NCBI GenBank assembly: GCA_024516035.1
Contig: JAMCCL010000142.1
Coordinates: 1 to 64,000, forward strand
Origin: Bactericera cockerelli
Taxonomy: Eukaryota; Arthropoda; Insecta; Hemiptera; Triozidae
Direction: 5' to 3'
DNA: 64,000 nucleotides
Part shown: piece by piece, positions 10,480 to 21,190 of the stretch
Layout: the number at the start of each line of letters is the position of its first letter
Numbering within the stretch: the stretch's first letter is position 1
The notes under the pieces: generated by a model
Databases searched by the model: none
What the model was told of the DNA's origin: nothing
Seen by the model: the letters and a program-made list of their open reading frames with translations, nothing else
Program-made: the position numbers and the translations under genes

Positions 10480-10700
10480 TTATAAATAAAACAATGCACT
10501 CATTTCTTCAGAAGGCAATGCTGACAACACACTGGCAGCATTGCCCCTCTGAATCGCCAAACTTATTTTCTCTGTTAAATAGCTCTTTGATCTTGGGTCT
10601 CCAGTTTTATCAATCATTTTCTTTCCAATTGTCCTTATCCATTCTTTTCCTTCCTTACACCAAACTCCCATCGTCTCAACAGCCATCACAACTAAATCAA
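10480..10700 (-). pseudogene. C-terminal fragment of a retroelement polyprotein
   Basis: A 69-residue minus-strand frame reads VAVETMGVWCKEG, then TGDPRSKSYLTEKISLAIQR, then GNAASVL. This layout (a VVxET.G segment followed by ISLAIQRGNA) is one I recognise from the extreme C-terminus of reverse-transcriptase polyproteins of several eukaryotic retroelements. Everything upstream is missing, so it is a 5'-truncated remnant. The exact family is not resolved. It resembles in position, but not closely in sequence, the end of the fragment at 48223-49384. Confidence 0.45.
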
Positions 10701-10954
10701 ACCATACTCAAACCTAATAGTCATACTCAAACAACTCGGCCAAAGTGTGAAGAATGCTCTATACAACGAGAGACGCGGCAGAGTGGTAACGGAAAACATA
10801 GTTCCATGCATTTCACGTACTTTCAGTCAGCGAAAAGTTGAACATGAATTTCAAAAAATGCAATTTTCATTTCAGAAATGTGCCATAATAGCAAAAAGAG
10901 ACTGAGAGAACTGGAAAATATGGCCCATCTGTTTCGGAGCTGCGTTCATTATAA

Positions 10955-11160
10955 ATATTTGCCATAAAGGGTTGGGTGGAAGAGATTGTCACAGGCAATA
11001 ACCCCGCCCTTTAGGTAGGCCATTATCTTAATTCTCTTTTTTGTTCTTGTTTCTTTGTTCAATCTATTGATTTTTTCTTTATAATTTCATTGCATTGTAA
11101 TGTAAATATTGTACTTTGTCTTTAACTAATAAAGAGTAATATAAAAATAACAACATAAGA
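10955..11160 (+). repeat. LINE 3' UTR-like tail
   Basis: GGGTTGGGTGGAAGAGATTG, then CAATAACCCCGCCCTTTAGG, a T-rich stretch and an AATAAA signal near 11128. The same order is seen at 41336-41545, and the first part at 26630-26690. This arrangement is common in 3' tails of insect LINEs. No coding part is attached. Confidence 0.65.
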
Positions 11161-11260
11161 TGGGTATCGTAGTCCATTCAAATTGAAACCCTCGTAATGG
11201 TGGCCATACCCGGCCCAACCCAGGCTGAATCAGATTAAGCTGTATATATCTGTTTGGTTT
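11160..11260 (+). repeat. 5S-SINE body fragment
   Basis: CATTCAAATTGAAACCCTCG, TACCCGGCCCAACCCAGGCTG matching the 5S-SINE bodies at 29725-29775 and 56040-56110. The 5S head is not recognisable. Confidence 0.5.
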
Positions 11261-11295
11261 TTTTCTCCGTCTCAATTGATCCAGACATTGGAAAG

Positions 11296-11385
11296 GACTA
11301 CACGGCCCGAGACATGGCCCTTAATTTATTTTTCCTAACCCTACTCTACACAATGAGGCATTGCTGTACATCGTTTCGGTCCTGG
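11296..11385 (-). repeat. Single unit of the GGCCATGCCTC minisatellite family
   Basis: On the minus strand AGTAGGGTTAGG is followed by GGGCCATGTCTC, the two halves of the 45-bp unit tandemly repeated at 46779-47090. A related piece (CCGAGGCATGGGCCC) is at 13258-13275. Confidence 0.55.
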
Positions 11386-11659
11386 ATTCGACGGAACCGT
11401 TAAAAAGACGATAGCCAAAATAAAAGCCACGCTGATTTCTATTCGTCCAATATTCCGTCATGTCCGATAAAGGGTGTGCTAGCAGCTAGTCAGGTGTTTC
11501 TGTAACACGCTCACAACATGAGCGTAACATACTCGACACACACCTAACACTCACGTGTGGTGCATGTAAAATAATGTGACCAATCCACCCCAGGACCTAT
11601 TGATTGAATCAAGGTAACAGGGCCGCCGTAATTATAACGGCCCCGCGGCCAATTATAAT

Positions 11660-12040
11660 GACTCTCTTTTCCATCGACACTGTCGGCCTATGTTTCCAAG
11701 TTTTTGGGGGCTTTATCCTTCCTCTCTATATCACTCTCTCTTTCTTTCTTTTTCTATTCCTCTCTTCTTGATTATTTTTTTCTCTCTCTCTCTTTCTTCT
11801 TCTCTTACTCTTTCTTCCTCTCTTTCTCTTTCCTCTTTCTCTTTTCTTTTTCTCTTTTCTTTTTCTCTTTCTCTTCCTCTCTTCGTGATTTTTTTTCTCT
11901 CTCTCTTTTCTCTTCCTGTCTTCTGCATATTCTCTCTCTCTGACTGACTCTTCTTCTCTCTCTCTACCTTTTTATCTATTTCTCTCTCTCTCTTTCTACC
12001 TTTTTATCTATCTCTCTCTCCTCTCTCTCTATCTTACCGT
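11660..12040. repeat. CT-rich simple-repeat tract
   Basis: Almost pure pyrimidine on the plus strand with CTCT and TTTC runs. Open frames here on both strands are low-complexity artefacts. Confidence 0.9.
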
Positions 12041-12336
12041 CGACAATTATTTCAAGTAATTTTTTTATGCATCAGTTAATGTTCTCTGAGTAGGAATGTG
12101 TGTTGTGTGGTAAATATTGATAGAGATGGTATGTTAATCCAAGCATTACCGGAGGAATGTATGTTTGTTTTTAGGTTTTTGGAAACCATGTTGCCGATGG
12201 GGCTTAATTTGTGGTTCTGGGCGAGATAATTACTGTGCCGAGACGTTCTTACAATGTTTTGGTATGTTGGGAATTATGTTGTTGTTTTGCTGTGTGTGTG
12301 TGTGTTTTTTTTTTGTCTATAAGAGCTGTCTCAAGT
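12041..12336. other. no gene seen
   Basis: T/G-rich sequence with a short (TG)n at 12290-12305. No supported feature. Confidence 0.4.
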
Positions 12337-12560
12337 TCAAAGCCAGCCTCCGTGGCGTTGTCCAGAAATCCCGATTTCATTCACCGTTTGGGGCAGACTT
12401 TTTGAAGAAAATTCTCTTCCCTCCAAAAAAGTGAGGCTGGGCATTTCCCCCTACTGGAAGAGGTTAATGTGGGTAGCTGGTACGATCCCAGAGAATGGCC
12501 GGTAAAACCCCTGTCCTGATTATCTACCTCAACTGTCAAATTTTATGAATGGATGTGTAT
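12337..12560 (+). repeat. tRNA-derived SINE (family C), internally deleted head
   Basis: It starts GCCAGCCTCCGTGGCG (A-box region) and shares GAAGAAAATTCT, GGTTAATGTGGGTAGCTGGT and the AATGGCCGGTAAAACC-like tail with 42991-43205 and 44071-44385. The anticodon-to-B-box part is lost or changed. Confidence 0.65.
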
Positions 12561-13594
12561 GCCCTTTCTAACGCCAATCTTGTTAAGAGCTCCAATGATT
12601 TGTATTTTGGCCTCACAAAGCTGACTCCAAAAAGTATCTTTAGCGCCTCCACTAAATAACACTCAGATAAAATTGACGGTCAAAAAATATGTATGTATAA
12701 TATAATCCCTCTGAAATTTTTTGACCACTCAAAACGACAGTCACAAAATTGACCTTCACTACGGTCACTTCTTGGTCAACGAACTGATGACCCAACCAAT
12801 CTTCTTATTCCATTAGGCACTAGATTTCCAATCAGCCGAAGTCTCAAAGTGACCAATAAAAATTAAAGTATTAATGTTTTACATAAAAGACATTTCTGTT
12901 GTTTATTATTATATTTTATCAGGAGGTTTTACATAAAAAATATGTTTAACATGAGTCGTGATATTCACTTAAGCGTCACGATCGACATTAATAACTGGGA
13001 TCCTAAGAGGACCAGAATTTATGTGGACCGAAACTCGGAAGATAAACGCGGGATCCTGATATAAATTACCGCGGTTTTAGTCTTTCATAAAAGTCCACTT
13101 AGAGTGTCACTTGGAGATCAGTGGAGAAGCACAGGTCGGTCATGCCTTGGTTGAAGTTTTGGGACTCAAACTACCGACCTTGAAGTTAAAAGTCTGCTTC
13201 TTTAACACTCAAACTAACTAAAGGTATCATTCTAGGTTGCACGCGCGCGAGTTACGTCCCGAGGCATGGGCCCTATGAGGCATTGCCGTACATTGTTTCC
13301 GGCCTGAATTCTGCGCCACCTTCATGGCCAGAAGAAGCAGAAGAAAATCTTAAACGTATGTTTGATGAGATGACTTTGCCTGTTGCATCGTGGGTCCTTA
13401 GTCGCAGAGTTAGACGCAGCCTTTGATTGATCTGCTTGAGCCGCTTTGGGGAATTGCGGTACCTTTAAGTAAAGTCCTAAAGAACCGTAGTTTGTCGTTC
13501 AACATTTATTGGACGTCCTTTATATCTCACCTGCGGCACAAGATGAATTTAATATGAGAAAAACAACTTGATGGTCAAACCATGAAGTCCACAG
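12561..13594. other. no gene; one dispersed-repeat piece
   Basis: No coding or RNA gene recognised. CCGAGGCATGGGCCC with TGAGGCATTGCCGTACATTG near 13258-13295 is a piece of the GGCCATGCCTC family, also seen at 11296-11385. Confidence 0.4.
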
Positions 13595-13678
13595 AACGCG
13601 GCCTGTGGACAGTGACCAGATCACAGGCCGCAGGCCGCCGTGATCTGAGTGGTCACACACTGTGCGCGGCCATTAGTT
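13595..13678. repeat. GC-rich hairpin
   Basis: CAGTGACCAGATCAC and its near complement GTGATCTGAGTGGTCACACACTG flank two GGCCGC boxes. The segment is far more GC-rich than its surroundings. Role unknown. Confidence 0.5.
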
Positions 13679-14115
13679 GTCATCTGTGTCACCGGGTCTT
13701 TCCCCGCTGCATCGTCGTTCCTCCGCCTCTGATACGAACACTGAAAAAAAATTTAGGTTCGTTTTTACTAAACAGTTTTGTAAAGGATTTTTAATCAAAA
13801 ATTTCGTTAAAATAACAAGAAATTGATTAATCCCACTAATAGTCATTTGAGATTTTACTTGGGCGTTCGTAAGAATAATCAATCAATTCTTGTAAATCGT
13901 CTGATCGTAAAACCAACTAACGTGTTAATTACCGTAATCAGAACAGTAGTTATGCTTACCAAGTTCTGTTTTGCTGGATCTATTACCAATAAATTGGTAA
14001 GATTTACAAAAAGTTTGGTTAAATCTAATAAAATTATTCTGTTAAAAATACCACCTGATTAGTACATGTCTGATAATTAACAAACAAAAATCATTACTCT
14101 TACCAGATTTATATA

Positions 14116-14601
14116 CAGGTGATTCAGAAAAACACCGACAAACTTTGAGGGCTAATAGATCAGATGAAGATCTATCATTTTTACTCCCATGACCCCCCAT
14201 ACCTATTCGCCACGGTTACGGAGAAAAGGCGGCTTTTGTGTTTTTTTGAAATTGGTCGAGTTAGTCCTAAAAAATGATTTTTGTATTTTTTTGTGTTCAA
14301 TTTAGAAATACAATTTTTTTTTCATTGTAAAGATAAGAAAATGTCCTATTTAAAAGTGTACCTACACAGCTTTTAATTTCAACTTGAACCTGTAATATCA
14401 TTCAAAACAGTTGGGAAAATGTTTTCGCGCGTCATTTTCGAAAACTTTCAAACGTGATTTGTGCCGAAAAAACATGGAAAGTTCGAATCTCCGTGACATT
14501 GGAAAAACATGCCTCTTTTGTGATCTTTCACATGCAATCATCAGATTTCAGATACGTCAGTTTTTTACGGAGATATTAGCACTTTTATGACGAAAATCGT
14601 G
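14116..14601. repeat. Left TIR of the DD41D transposon
   Basis: The inverted complement of 16002-16486, differing at only a few positions by eye. Internal landmarks include CGCCACGGTTACGGAG and GATATTAGCACTTTTATGAC. Confidence 0.9.
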
Positions 14602-14846
14602 ATTTCTTCTTTGGATTAAATTTTCATACTAATATTACAATACTTGATGCGAGTAGCAAAAAAGATTGATATTTTACACAAATTTTGGCCAGCTACATTT
14701 TACTTTATTAACACGTAAAATGATCGAAAACCATTGGAAAAATTTTCAGTTCGTGTTGAAGTGTCTTTGTTTATTAGTGGTAGTTCTGTGTCGTGGTGGT
14801 GTTAAAAGTTTTTCTGAATGGTTTTTTGTGTTAATTTGGTTTAAAA

Positions 14847-15923
14847 ATGCAGCGATTCACGTACAATGAGTACGCGGATATGCATCTTGTGTACGGAAGG
14901 GCAGAATGCAATGGTAGAAGAGCTGCTGGATTGTACAGAGCACAGTTTCCCGGTAGACATGTCCCCCATCATTCGACTTTTTCTCAGGTTGACCGAAGAT
15001 TGAGAGAATCTGGAAAATTTAAACCAAAGAAAGAGGCATCAGGTGCTCCTAGAACCGTGAGGACAGTGGACTTCACAGATCGAGTTTTGGAAGAATTTGC
15101 AAATCGACCTCGAACTAGTACAAGGCTCGTAGCATCAGAACTGAACACGACCCAATCGTCAGTATGGAGGGTAATGAAAGAACTCGGACAGCACCCTTTT
15201 CACATACAGAAAGTGCAATCTCTACAACCAGAAGACTATGCACCCAGGCTAGAATTTGCTGAGTGGTATTTGGATCGACAAAGAAGATCCCCTGCATTTG
15301 CAAGCAATATCCTCTGGACGGACGACGCATGCTTTGCAAGAGATGGATTTTTCAACGTCCATAATAGTCACATTTGGAGTGATGAAAATCCACACGCTGT
15401 TGAACAGGTTAGAAGTCAATGGCAGTTTTCAGTGAATGTTTGGGCTGGCCTAGTGAGCAATTATGTCATCGGTCCCTATCTTCTCCCCGCAAGATTAACA
15501 GGTGAAGCCTACGCTACATTCATTGAAGATGTCCTGCCTGAACTACTAGAAGACGTTCCATATGACATAAGGCAGAACATGTTATTCATGCATGATGGTG
15601 CACCGCCGCACTTTTCGCGAGTCGCTAGAGAGTATTTGAATGCTAATTTTCCTGGCAGGTGGATTGGGCGGCTGGGTCCAATCGCATGGCCCCCGCGATC
15701 ACCTGACATGACACCTTTGGACTTCTTTGTGTGGGGTCATGTCAAGTCTCTTGTTTATGAAACACCTGTTAATAACGTAGAAGAACTAGTTGCCAGGATA
15801 ATTCTAGCGTTTGATGATATCCGCGAACACCCAGCCATGTTCCCCAAAATTCGAAGGTCCACAGTCAAGAGGTACAACTTGTGTGTCAATCACGGTGGAA
15901 GGCATTTTGAGAACTATCTGTGA
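14847..15923 (+). CDS. Tc1/mariner-superfamily transposase, DD41D type
   Basis: A 358-residue, apparently intact transposase that would bind the long terminal repeats and perform cut-and-paste transposition at TA. The N-terminal 1-120 holds a paired-like pair of helix-turn-helix regions: YADMHLVYGRAE at 9-20 and TTQSSVWRVMKELG at 101-114. The catalytic part follows: ILWTDDACF with Asp159, LFMHDGAPPHFS with Asp250, and SPDMTPLDFFVWG with Asp292. Forty-one residues separate the second and third acids, hence DD41D. The C-terminus NLCVNHGGRHF is typical of this group and survives in the relic at 63555. The start at 14847 (AAAAATGC) gives the family-like opening, and no better upstream start is in frame. 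It is the only open frame in the element and lies between the TIRs. Promoter elements are not recognisable. I cannot test activity. Confidence 0.92.
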   Translation: MQRFTYNEYADMHLVYGRAECNGRRAAGLYRAQFPGRHVPHHSTFSQVDRRLRESGKFKPKKEASGAPRTVRTVDFTDRVLEEFANRPRTSTRLVASELNTTQSSVWRVMKELGQHPFHIQKVQSLQPEDYAPRLEFAEWYLDRQRRSPAFASNILWTDDACFARDGFFNVHNSHIWSDENPHAVEQVRSQWQFSVNVWAGLVSNYVIGPYLLPARLTGEAYATFIEDVLPELLEDVPYDIRQNMLFMHDGAPPHFSRVAREYLNANFPGRWIGRLGPIAWPPRSPDMTPLDFFVWGHVKSLVYETPVNNVEELVARIILAFDDIREHPAMFPKIRRSTVKRYNLCVNHGGRHFENYL

Positions 15924-16001
15924 AAAGTACATCATTCAGGTAAGGAAAACTAAAAAAATCTTTCTTACATAATCGCGCGAAATCAGGGTCCGAAATTAAT
16001 G

Positions 16002-16486
16002 CACGATTTTCGTCATAAAAGTGCTAATATCTCCGTAAAAAACTGACGTATCTGAAATCTGATGATTGCATGTGAAAGATCACAAAAGAGGCATGTTTTT
16101 CCAATGTCACGGAGATTCGAACTTTCCATGTTTTTTCGGCACAAATCACGTTTGAAAGTTTTCGAAAATGACGCGCGAAAACATTTTCCCAACTGTTTTG
16201 AATGATATTACAGGTTCAAGTTGAAATTAAAAGCTGTGTAGGTACATTTTTAAATAGGACATTTTCTTATCTTTACAATGAAAAAAAAAATGTATTTCTA
16301 AATTGAACACAAAAAAATACAAAAATCATTTTTTAGGACTAACTCGACCAATTTCATAAAAACACAAAAGCCGCCTTTTCTCCGTAACCGTGGCGAATAG
16401 GTATGGGGTCATGGGAGTAAAAATGATAGATCTTGATCTGATCTATTAGCCCTCAAAGTTTGTCGGTGTTTTTCTGAATCACCCTG
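16002..16486. repeat. Right TIR of the DD41D transposon
   Basis: The inverted complement of the left TIR, ending GAATCACCCTG followed by TA. This end keeps the canonical GGG lost from the left tip. Confidence 0.9.
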
Positions 16487-17149
16487 TATGATAAAATACA
16501 CAAAACAGTATTCGTTGGTTTAACAAGATTTTATCTAAAATTACAAAACATGTTTGTTAAATGAACCATACGGTTTCATATTTCTGACAGACTTGTTTAG
16601 CTAAGTTTACTAAACTTTTTTGTAAAACTCGGTCGTTATGAAAATCATTTGTAGTCCCAACGAAAGTTTTGTTAATCACCCCTAGTCAATGACGGTTACA
16701 AGACTCTTTGATTAGATTTACTAAACAGAATTGTAGATTGAACAAAATTCTTGCTAAAACACGTGTGTCGAGAGACGAGAGAGATAAAAGATCTACAACA
16801 ATTAATAGATACCGAAATCAATTTCAGATTCAGTTGTTTTATGTTGATTGATGGTCCTGTGATTATTACGTCATATCTTTTTAAAATAGTATAGTTGTTT
16901 TTTTTTTTTCAAAAGCAAATTGATTTATTTATTTAAATATTAACGTCCACTGGAGAACGTTAATTTCTAAATACACAGTTAATTTTAATATTTACACAGT
17001 TAATATTATAATAATGTCATGTTTGGGTTTATTCGTGGATGTTTTGTGTGGTTTGGGTTCATAGGTATTGTGAAAGTTTAGTTATTGGGTGTTTTGTGCA
17101 TGCGCGGATATAGCCCTCTTGTACTGGGGGGGCACAATCGCACAATATA

Positions 17150-17935
17150 CCTAACTTGCGGGTTGCACCCGCCGCTTCGCAAGCCTATCACACACACACC
17201 CACCACACCACACACACACACACCACCACCACCACACACACACACCACGCACCCACCACACACACACCACGCACCCACCCACCACACACACCCCACACAC
17301 ACACAAACACACATCACACACACACACACACTCACACACTCACACAACACACACATACACACATAACACCACCACTAGACACACACACACACACACACAC
17401 ACAAATGTCAATATTTTTCGTGTCACCCATCCATTTCTTGTCCTTAATGGAGCTCAAGAATGGCTCATCAGAATTTTGCGATCAATATGTCAAATGAAGA
17501 CTACAACCCCTGCAAAAACATTCTCGCTTTGAGTTGATAGTTCGTCACGACATATTTCGAGAAAAAATGTCAGCCAGTTCAAAAAACATATATACTTTTT
17601 GTTTACCCATCCATTTTATGTCCTTACTCAACGTAGCTCAAGAACGGGTCATCAGAATTTTGTGATTGATATCTCAAATGAAAACTTGAACCCTTGCTTA
17701 AAACCTTCTCTTTTTGAGTTGATACGCCGCCGCCGTGGCGCCGTCACGACAAATTTTGAGAGAAAAAAACGTCATTTCGGTCGAAAAATGTGATTTTTTT
17801 GTGACACCCATCCATTCTTTGTCCTTATCCCGTTTAGCTGAACCCTAAAGATATATTCCCTGATCCAAATGGACCTATAGGTAAAATTTCAGGTTTCTCT
17901 GACAATCTGTGTGGATTTGACAACTTTATTATTTA
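17150..17935 (-). mobile_element. Helitron-like fragment inside the 17099 element
   Basis: Minus strand: the body GAGAAACCTGAAATTTTACC, near-repeats of AATGGATGGGTGACAC, CTGATGAGCC and GAGCT, then (GT)n and a decayed 3' hairpin GCGGGTGCAACCCGC. The same body lies on the plus strand at 38910-39430 and a good 3' end at 56600-56645. The terminal CTAG is degraded to CAAG. Confidence 0.55.
17188..17404. repeat. (CA)n microsatellite
   Basis: Interrupted CACACA/CCACCA repeats. Histidine/threonine-rich frames here are artefacts. Confidence 0.95.
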
Positions 17936-17945
17936 GTTATTTCTT

Positions 17946-18765
17946 ATTGGTCTTAGAATTGTGAATTATTTTGAGTCCCGTGCAGTCCGTGCCCCCCTAA
18001 CTTATTGATATTTTTTTTACGGGATTAGTCTTAGAATTGGGAATTATTTTGGGGCCGTGCCCCCCTAATTCATTGAGATCTTTTTTTTTACGGGGTTAGT
18101 CTTAGAATTGGGAATTATTTTGATCCCGTGCCCCCCTAACTCATTGAGATCTTTTTTTTACGGGGCTAGTCTTAGAATTGGGAATTATTTTGGGGCCCGT
18201 GCCCCTATAATTCATTGAGATCTTTTTTTTTACGGGGTTAGTCTTAGAATTGGGAATTATTTTGGGGCCCGTGCCCCCCTAATTGATTGAGATCTTTTTT
18301 TTTTTACGGGGTTAGGATTAGAATTGGGAATTATTTTGGGGCCCGTGCCCCCCTAATTGATTGAGATCTTTTTTTTTACGGGGTTAGGATTAGAATTGGG
18401 AATTATTTTGGGGCCCGTGCCCCCCTAACTCATTGAGATCTTTTTTTTTTACGGAGTTAGTCTTAGAGTTGGGAATTATTTTGGGGCCCGTGCCCCCCTA
18501 ACTCATTGAGATCTTTTTTTTTACGGGGTTAGTCTTAGAATTGGGAATTATTTTGGAGCCCGTGCCCCCTTAACTCATTGAGATCTTTTTCTTTTACGGG
18601 ACTAGTTTTAGAATTGGGAATTATATTGGGGCCCGTGCCCCCCTAACTCATTGAGATTTTTTTTTTTTACGGGATTAGTCTTATTAGAATTGGGAATTAT
18701 TTTGGGGCCCGTGCCCCCCTAACTCATTGAGATCTTTTTTTTTACGGGATTAGGTATAATGAAAT
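17946..18765. repeat. 70-72-bp minisatellite, about 11-12 units
   Basis: Each unit carries TCTTAGAATTGGGAATTATT, then TTGGGGCCCGTGCCCCCCTA, a poly-T run and ACGGG. Measured spacings of CTTAGAATT are 71, 70 and 72 bp at 18030, 18101, 18171 and 18243. The GTGCCCCCC word also occurs at the element's right end near 18806-18823. Confidence 0.9.
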
Positions 18766-19979
18766 TTGAGAAACACCGCTTACCGAAAAAATCTGTTGGG
18801 GCACGTGCCCCCCGTGCCCCCCCCTATATCCGCGCATGGTTTTGTGTAAGTCTGGATTTGGTTGATAGGTGGTGTGAGATTTTGGTTATTTGATGTGTTG
18901 TCTAAGTCTGTGTTTGTTTGTTATGTGAATGTGGTTGATGTGTACTTAGTGTGTTGTGTAAGTGAGCCGTGTGAATTTGTGTGGTTGGTGATTCTTTTTT
19001 ATTTATTTAATGCAAGTATTTCATCATTTAAAACTTTAATTGTATGTATTTTAAATGTCTCTTAATGTATTTTAAATGTTTTCAACAAATTAATCTGCAT
19101 TTTTAAATAAAAGCGTTGCATACATGCATATTTTTAAATTATTTCAATTATATTTTGAATTATTTTCTCATAATAACTTAGTTACTGAAATTGTTGTAAA
19201 AGTTTACTTCAGGCGTTTCTGAAGTTCACTATGATTTTCAGTGAAGTTTACTGAGGTTATCAGTGAAGATTACTGAGGTTATCAGTGAAGTTTACTGAAA
19301 CTATCATTAAAATTTACTAGTATTGTTCGTAAGGTTTACTAGACGAGTCAATAGTGTGAACGAAATGGGTTGCTTAAACTTACTAAACAGTTCAGTAGAT
19401 TTAACCAATCCCTGGCTTAAGCAATAACAAGTCTGGTTGTTAAATCAACTATTACTATGTTTAAAATTACAAAACACTATCATAAGCCATACTGAGTCGA
19501 TTGAATGGACTAATGAAGTATTTTGTAAACTTTACTAAACAGTATTGTAAATTCAACAAATTGAAAGAAACAACCTTAATAAACATAACAAGATGATTCG
19601 TAAGCATTATGAATGCATGCTTGAGATCTTACTAAATACTTTAGTAAAGACAATGGAATTTTTCTTGTCAAAAATACAATGATGAGTTTAGTAAAAGTAA
19701 CTAAACATAAATTTGTTGGATGAACGAAAGATATCATTATCTTTACTAAATAGAGTTTACGAAATTTGATTTGTAATCTTAACAAAACGTTTTGCTGTCA
19801 CTAAATCAACCCTAAGACTTGTGAAATTTACTAAAGTTTTAGTAAGCCCTACAATAAATTTTTTTCAGTGAACGGTTCCTTTGATAAGACGCTTTTACAC
19901 GAGCTCTTAGAAACGGCAAAGAGGAATCTGCTATCAGGAGCGCCGGCAGGATAAATGGCCATGTCTTTAATTGTTTGAA

Positions 19980-20090
19980 ATTAATCCTGGGGAGAGAGAG
20001 AGAGAGGGACAGAGAGAGAGAGAGAAAGAGAGAGAGGGACACAGAGAGAGAGAAAGATAGAGAGAAAAACAGAGAGAGAGAAAGCGCAAG
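19980..20090. repeat. (GA)n tract
   Basis: GAGAGA repeats with sparse interruptions. Confidence 0.9.
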
Positions 20091-21185
20091 ATATACCAAA
20101 AAGTTTAATAATGATACATTAATCTCTTTGGTTCTTATAGATACTGACAACAATATTATTTTAGTTACAATAGAATCCGTCTAACTGGAAATTCAAGGAG
20201 CAGGTCATTTCGAGTTACCGGGATTTCGAATAAGGAGCAAAGTCCGACAAGGGCAGAATTAGAATGATTTTATTCTTTCGAGTTGAAGCGATTTTCAACC
20301 AATCGGGATTTTGAGTTAGCGAGATTCTATTGCATTATAATTTCTTTACCATTTCTTACAGAAAATTAATGTTGTCCATAATGAATCTTATTTCTTGATA
20401 TTTGAGCTTTTAGACAAGTGGGAGTGGTAATTAATATTATTAATTATACTGCCAATAATGTTTTGCATATTTTTTCATAATATTGGTAGGTAAATTGGGG
20501 TATATTTATCATTCTAATTATAAGAAATCCCTAATTATCTAATTATGTGAATAAAACTTAATGACTCACTAGAGAATCTAAACATAGCTAACGTACCGGT
20601 GGACGTAAAACCAGTTGACCCACTAACCACTAATCCAGCCGCTACTTGAAACCAAACAGTCCCCCTATCAGACCTCACATAATAAGGTGCTCAATAATCC
20701 ACTCAGGACACGGAAAATCACTTAGAACCATATATTTTATTAATCTTGAAAAAAAAAAACTAGTATATGACCAGAGGATAAGTATATTATATAGGTATGA
20801 GGTATAAGTATATTACAGAACTTTAATTCCTACGAAGGCCCGGCATAAGTAAAAAAAATGAGCTAACAAACTGATAAGAAGGTTTATCAGAACTCAAAAT
20901 AACTAAGAAGTAGCCCTTTATCTCAAAACTTAATGTCCGATTAAAAAAATTCCAGTTATACTTAACAGAAAAAGGCTTAACGAAATATAAACAGAAAAAA
21001 GTTGCGGTTCCCAATAACACTTTTTTGGTAGTTCAAGATTGTTACTGTAAGTAGTGTCTCTGTATAGATCTCCTGATGAGAATGCCTGCATGTGGATGCT
21101 TTGTCTCTTGATCCGAAGGTTCGGACCTCGGCTAGAGCATAACTTTGGAACTAAATTTTTCTAGTCTCTGTGCAAACTGTTCACA
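20091..21185. other. no gene seen
   Basis: AT-rich sequence with no coding, RNA or terminal-repeat structure I can name. Confidence 0.4.
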
Positions 21186-21190
21186 CTCCA

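Larger units (their letters stand above)
14116..16486 (+). mobile_element. Tc1/mariner DD41D transposon with about 485-bp terminal inverted repeats
   Basis: The element is 2371 bp and flanked by TA (14114-14115 and 16487-16488). Left TIR 14116-14601 and right TIR 16002-16486 are near-identical inverted copies. The right terminus reads CAGGGTGATTCAG inward, while the left has lost one G (CAGGTGATTCAG). The only gene is the transposase 14847-15923. High arm identity and an uninterrupted ORF suggest recent activity. It interrupts the foldback-like element 13739-19870. Confidence 0.9.
17099..18838. mobile_element. 1740-bp element with 8-bp target duplication and CATGCGCGG termini
   Basis: GTTTTGTG occurs immediately outside both ends (17091-17098 and 18839-18846). 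The termini are a perfect 15-bp inverted repeat CATGCGCGGATATAG. The inside holds a Helitron-like fragment, a (CA)n tract and an array of 70-72-bp units. There is no transposase. An 8-bp duplication with CATG ends would fit the P superfamily, and hAT is an alternative. Confidence 0.7.
13739..19870. mobile_element. Foldback-like element with CACTGAAA termini, hosting two nested transposons
   Basis: Left end CACTGAAAAAAAATTTA (13739-13755) and right end TAAATTTTTTTCAGTG (to 19870) are inverted repeats. Inside both ends a degenerate motif is scattered: TTACTAAACAGT, then TTGTAAATTCAACAAA (e.g. 13766, 16610, 16718, 19377, 19531, 19825). The mariner 14116-16486 and the element 17099-18838 lie within it; without them about 2.0 kb remains. 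No coding sequence is seen. CACTG ends recall CMC/EnSpm elements, but the flanks share only AA, so the superfamily is unproven. Confidence 0.5.
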
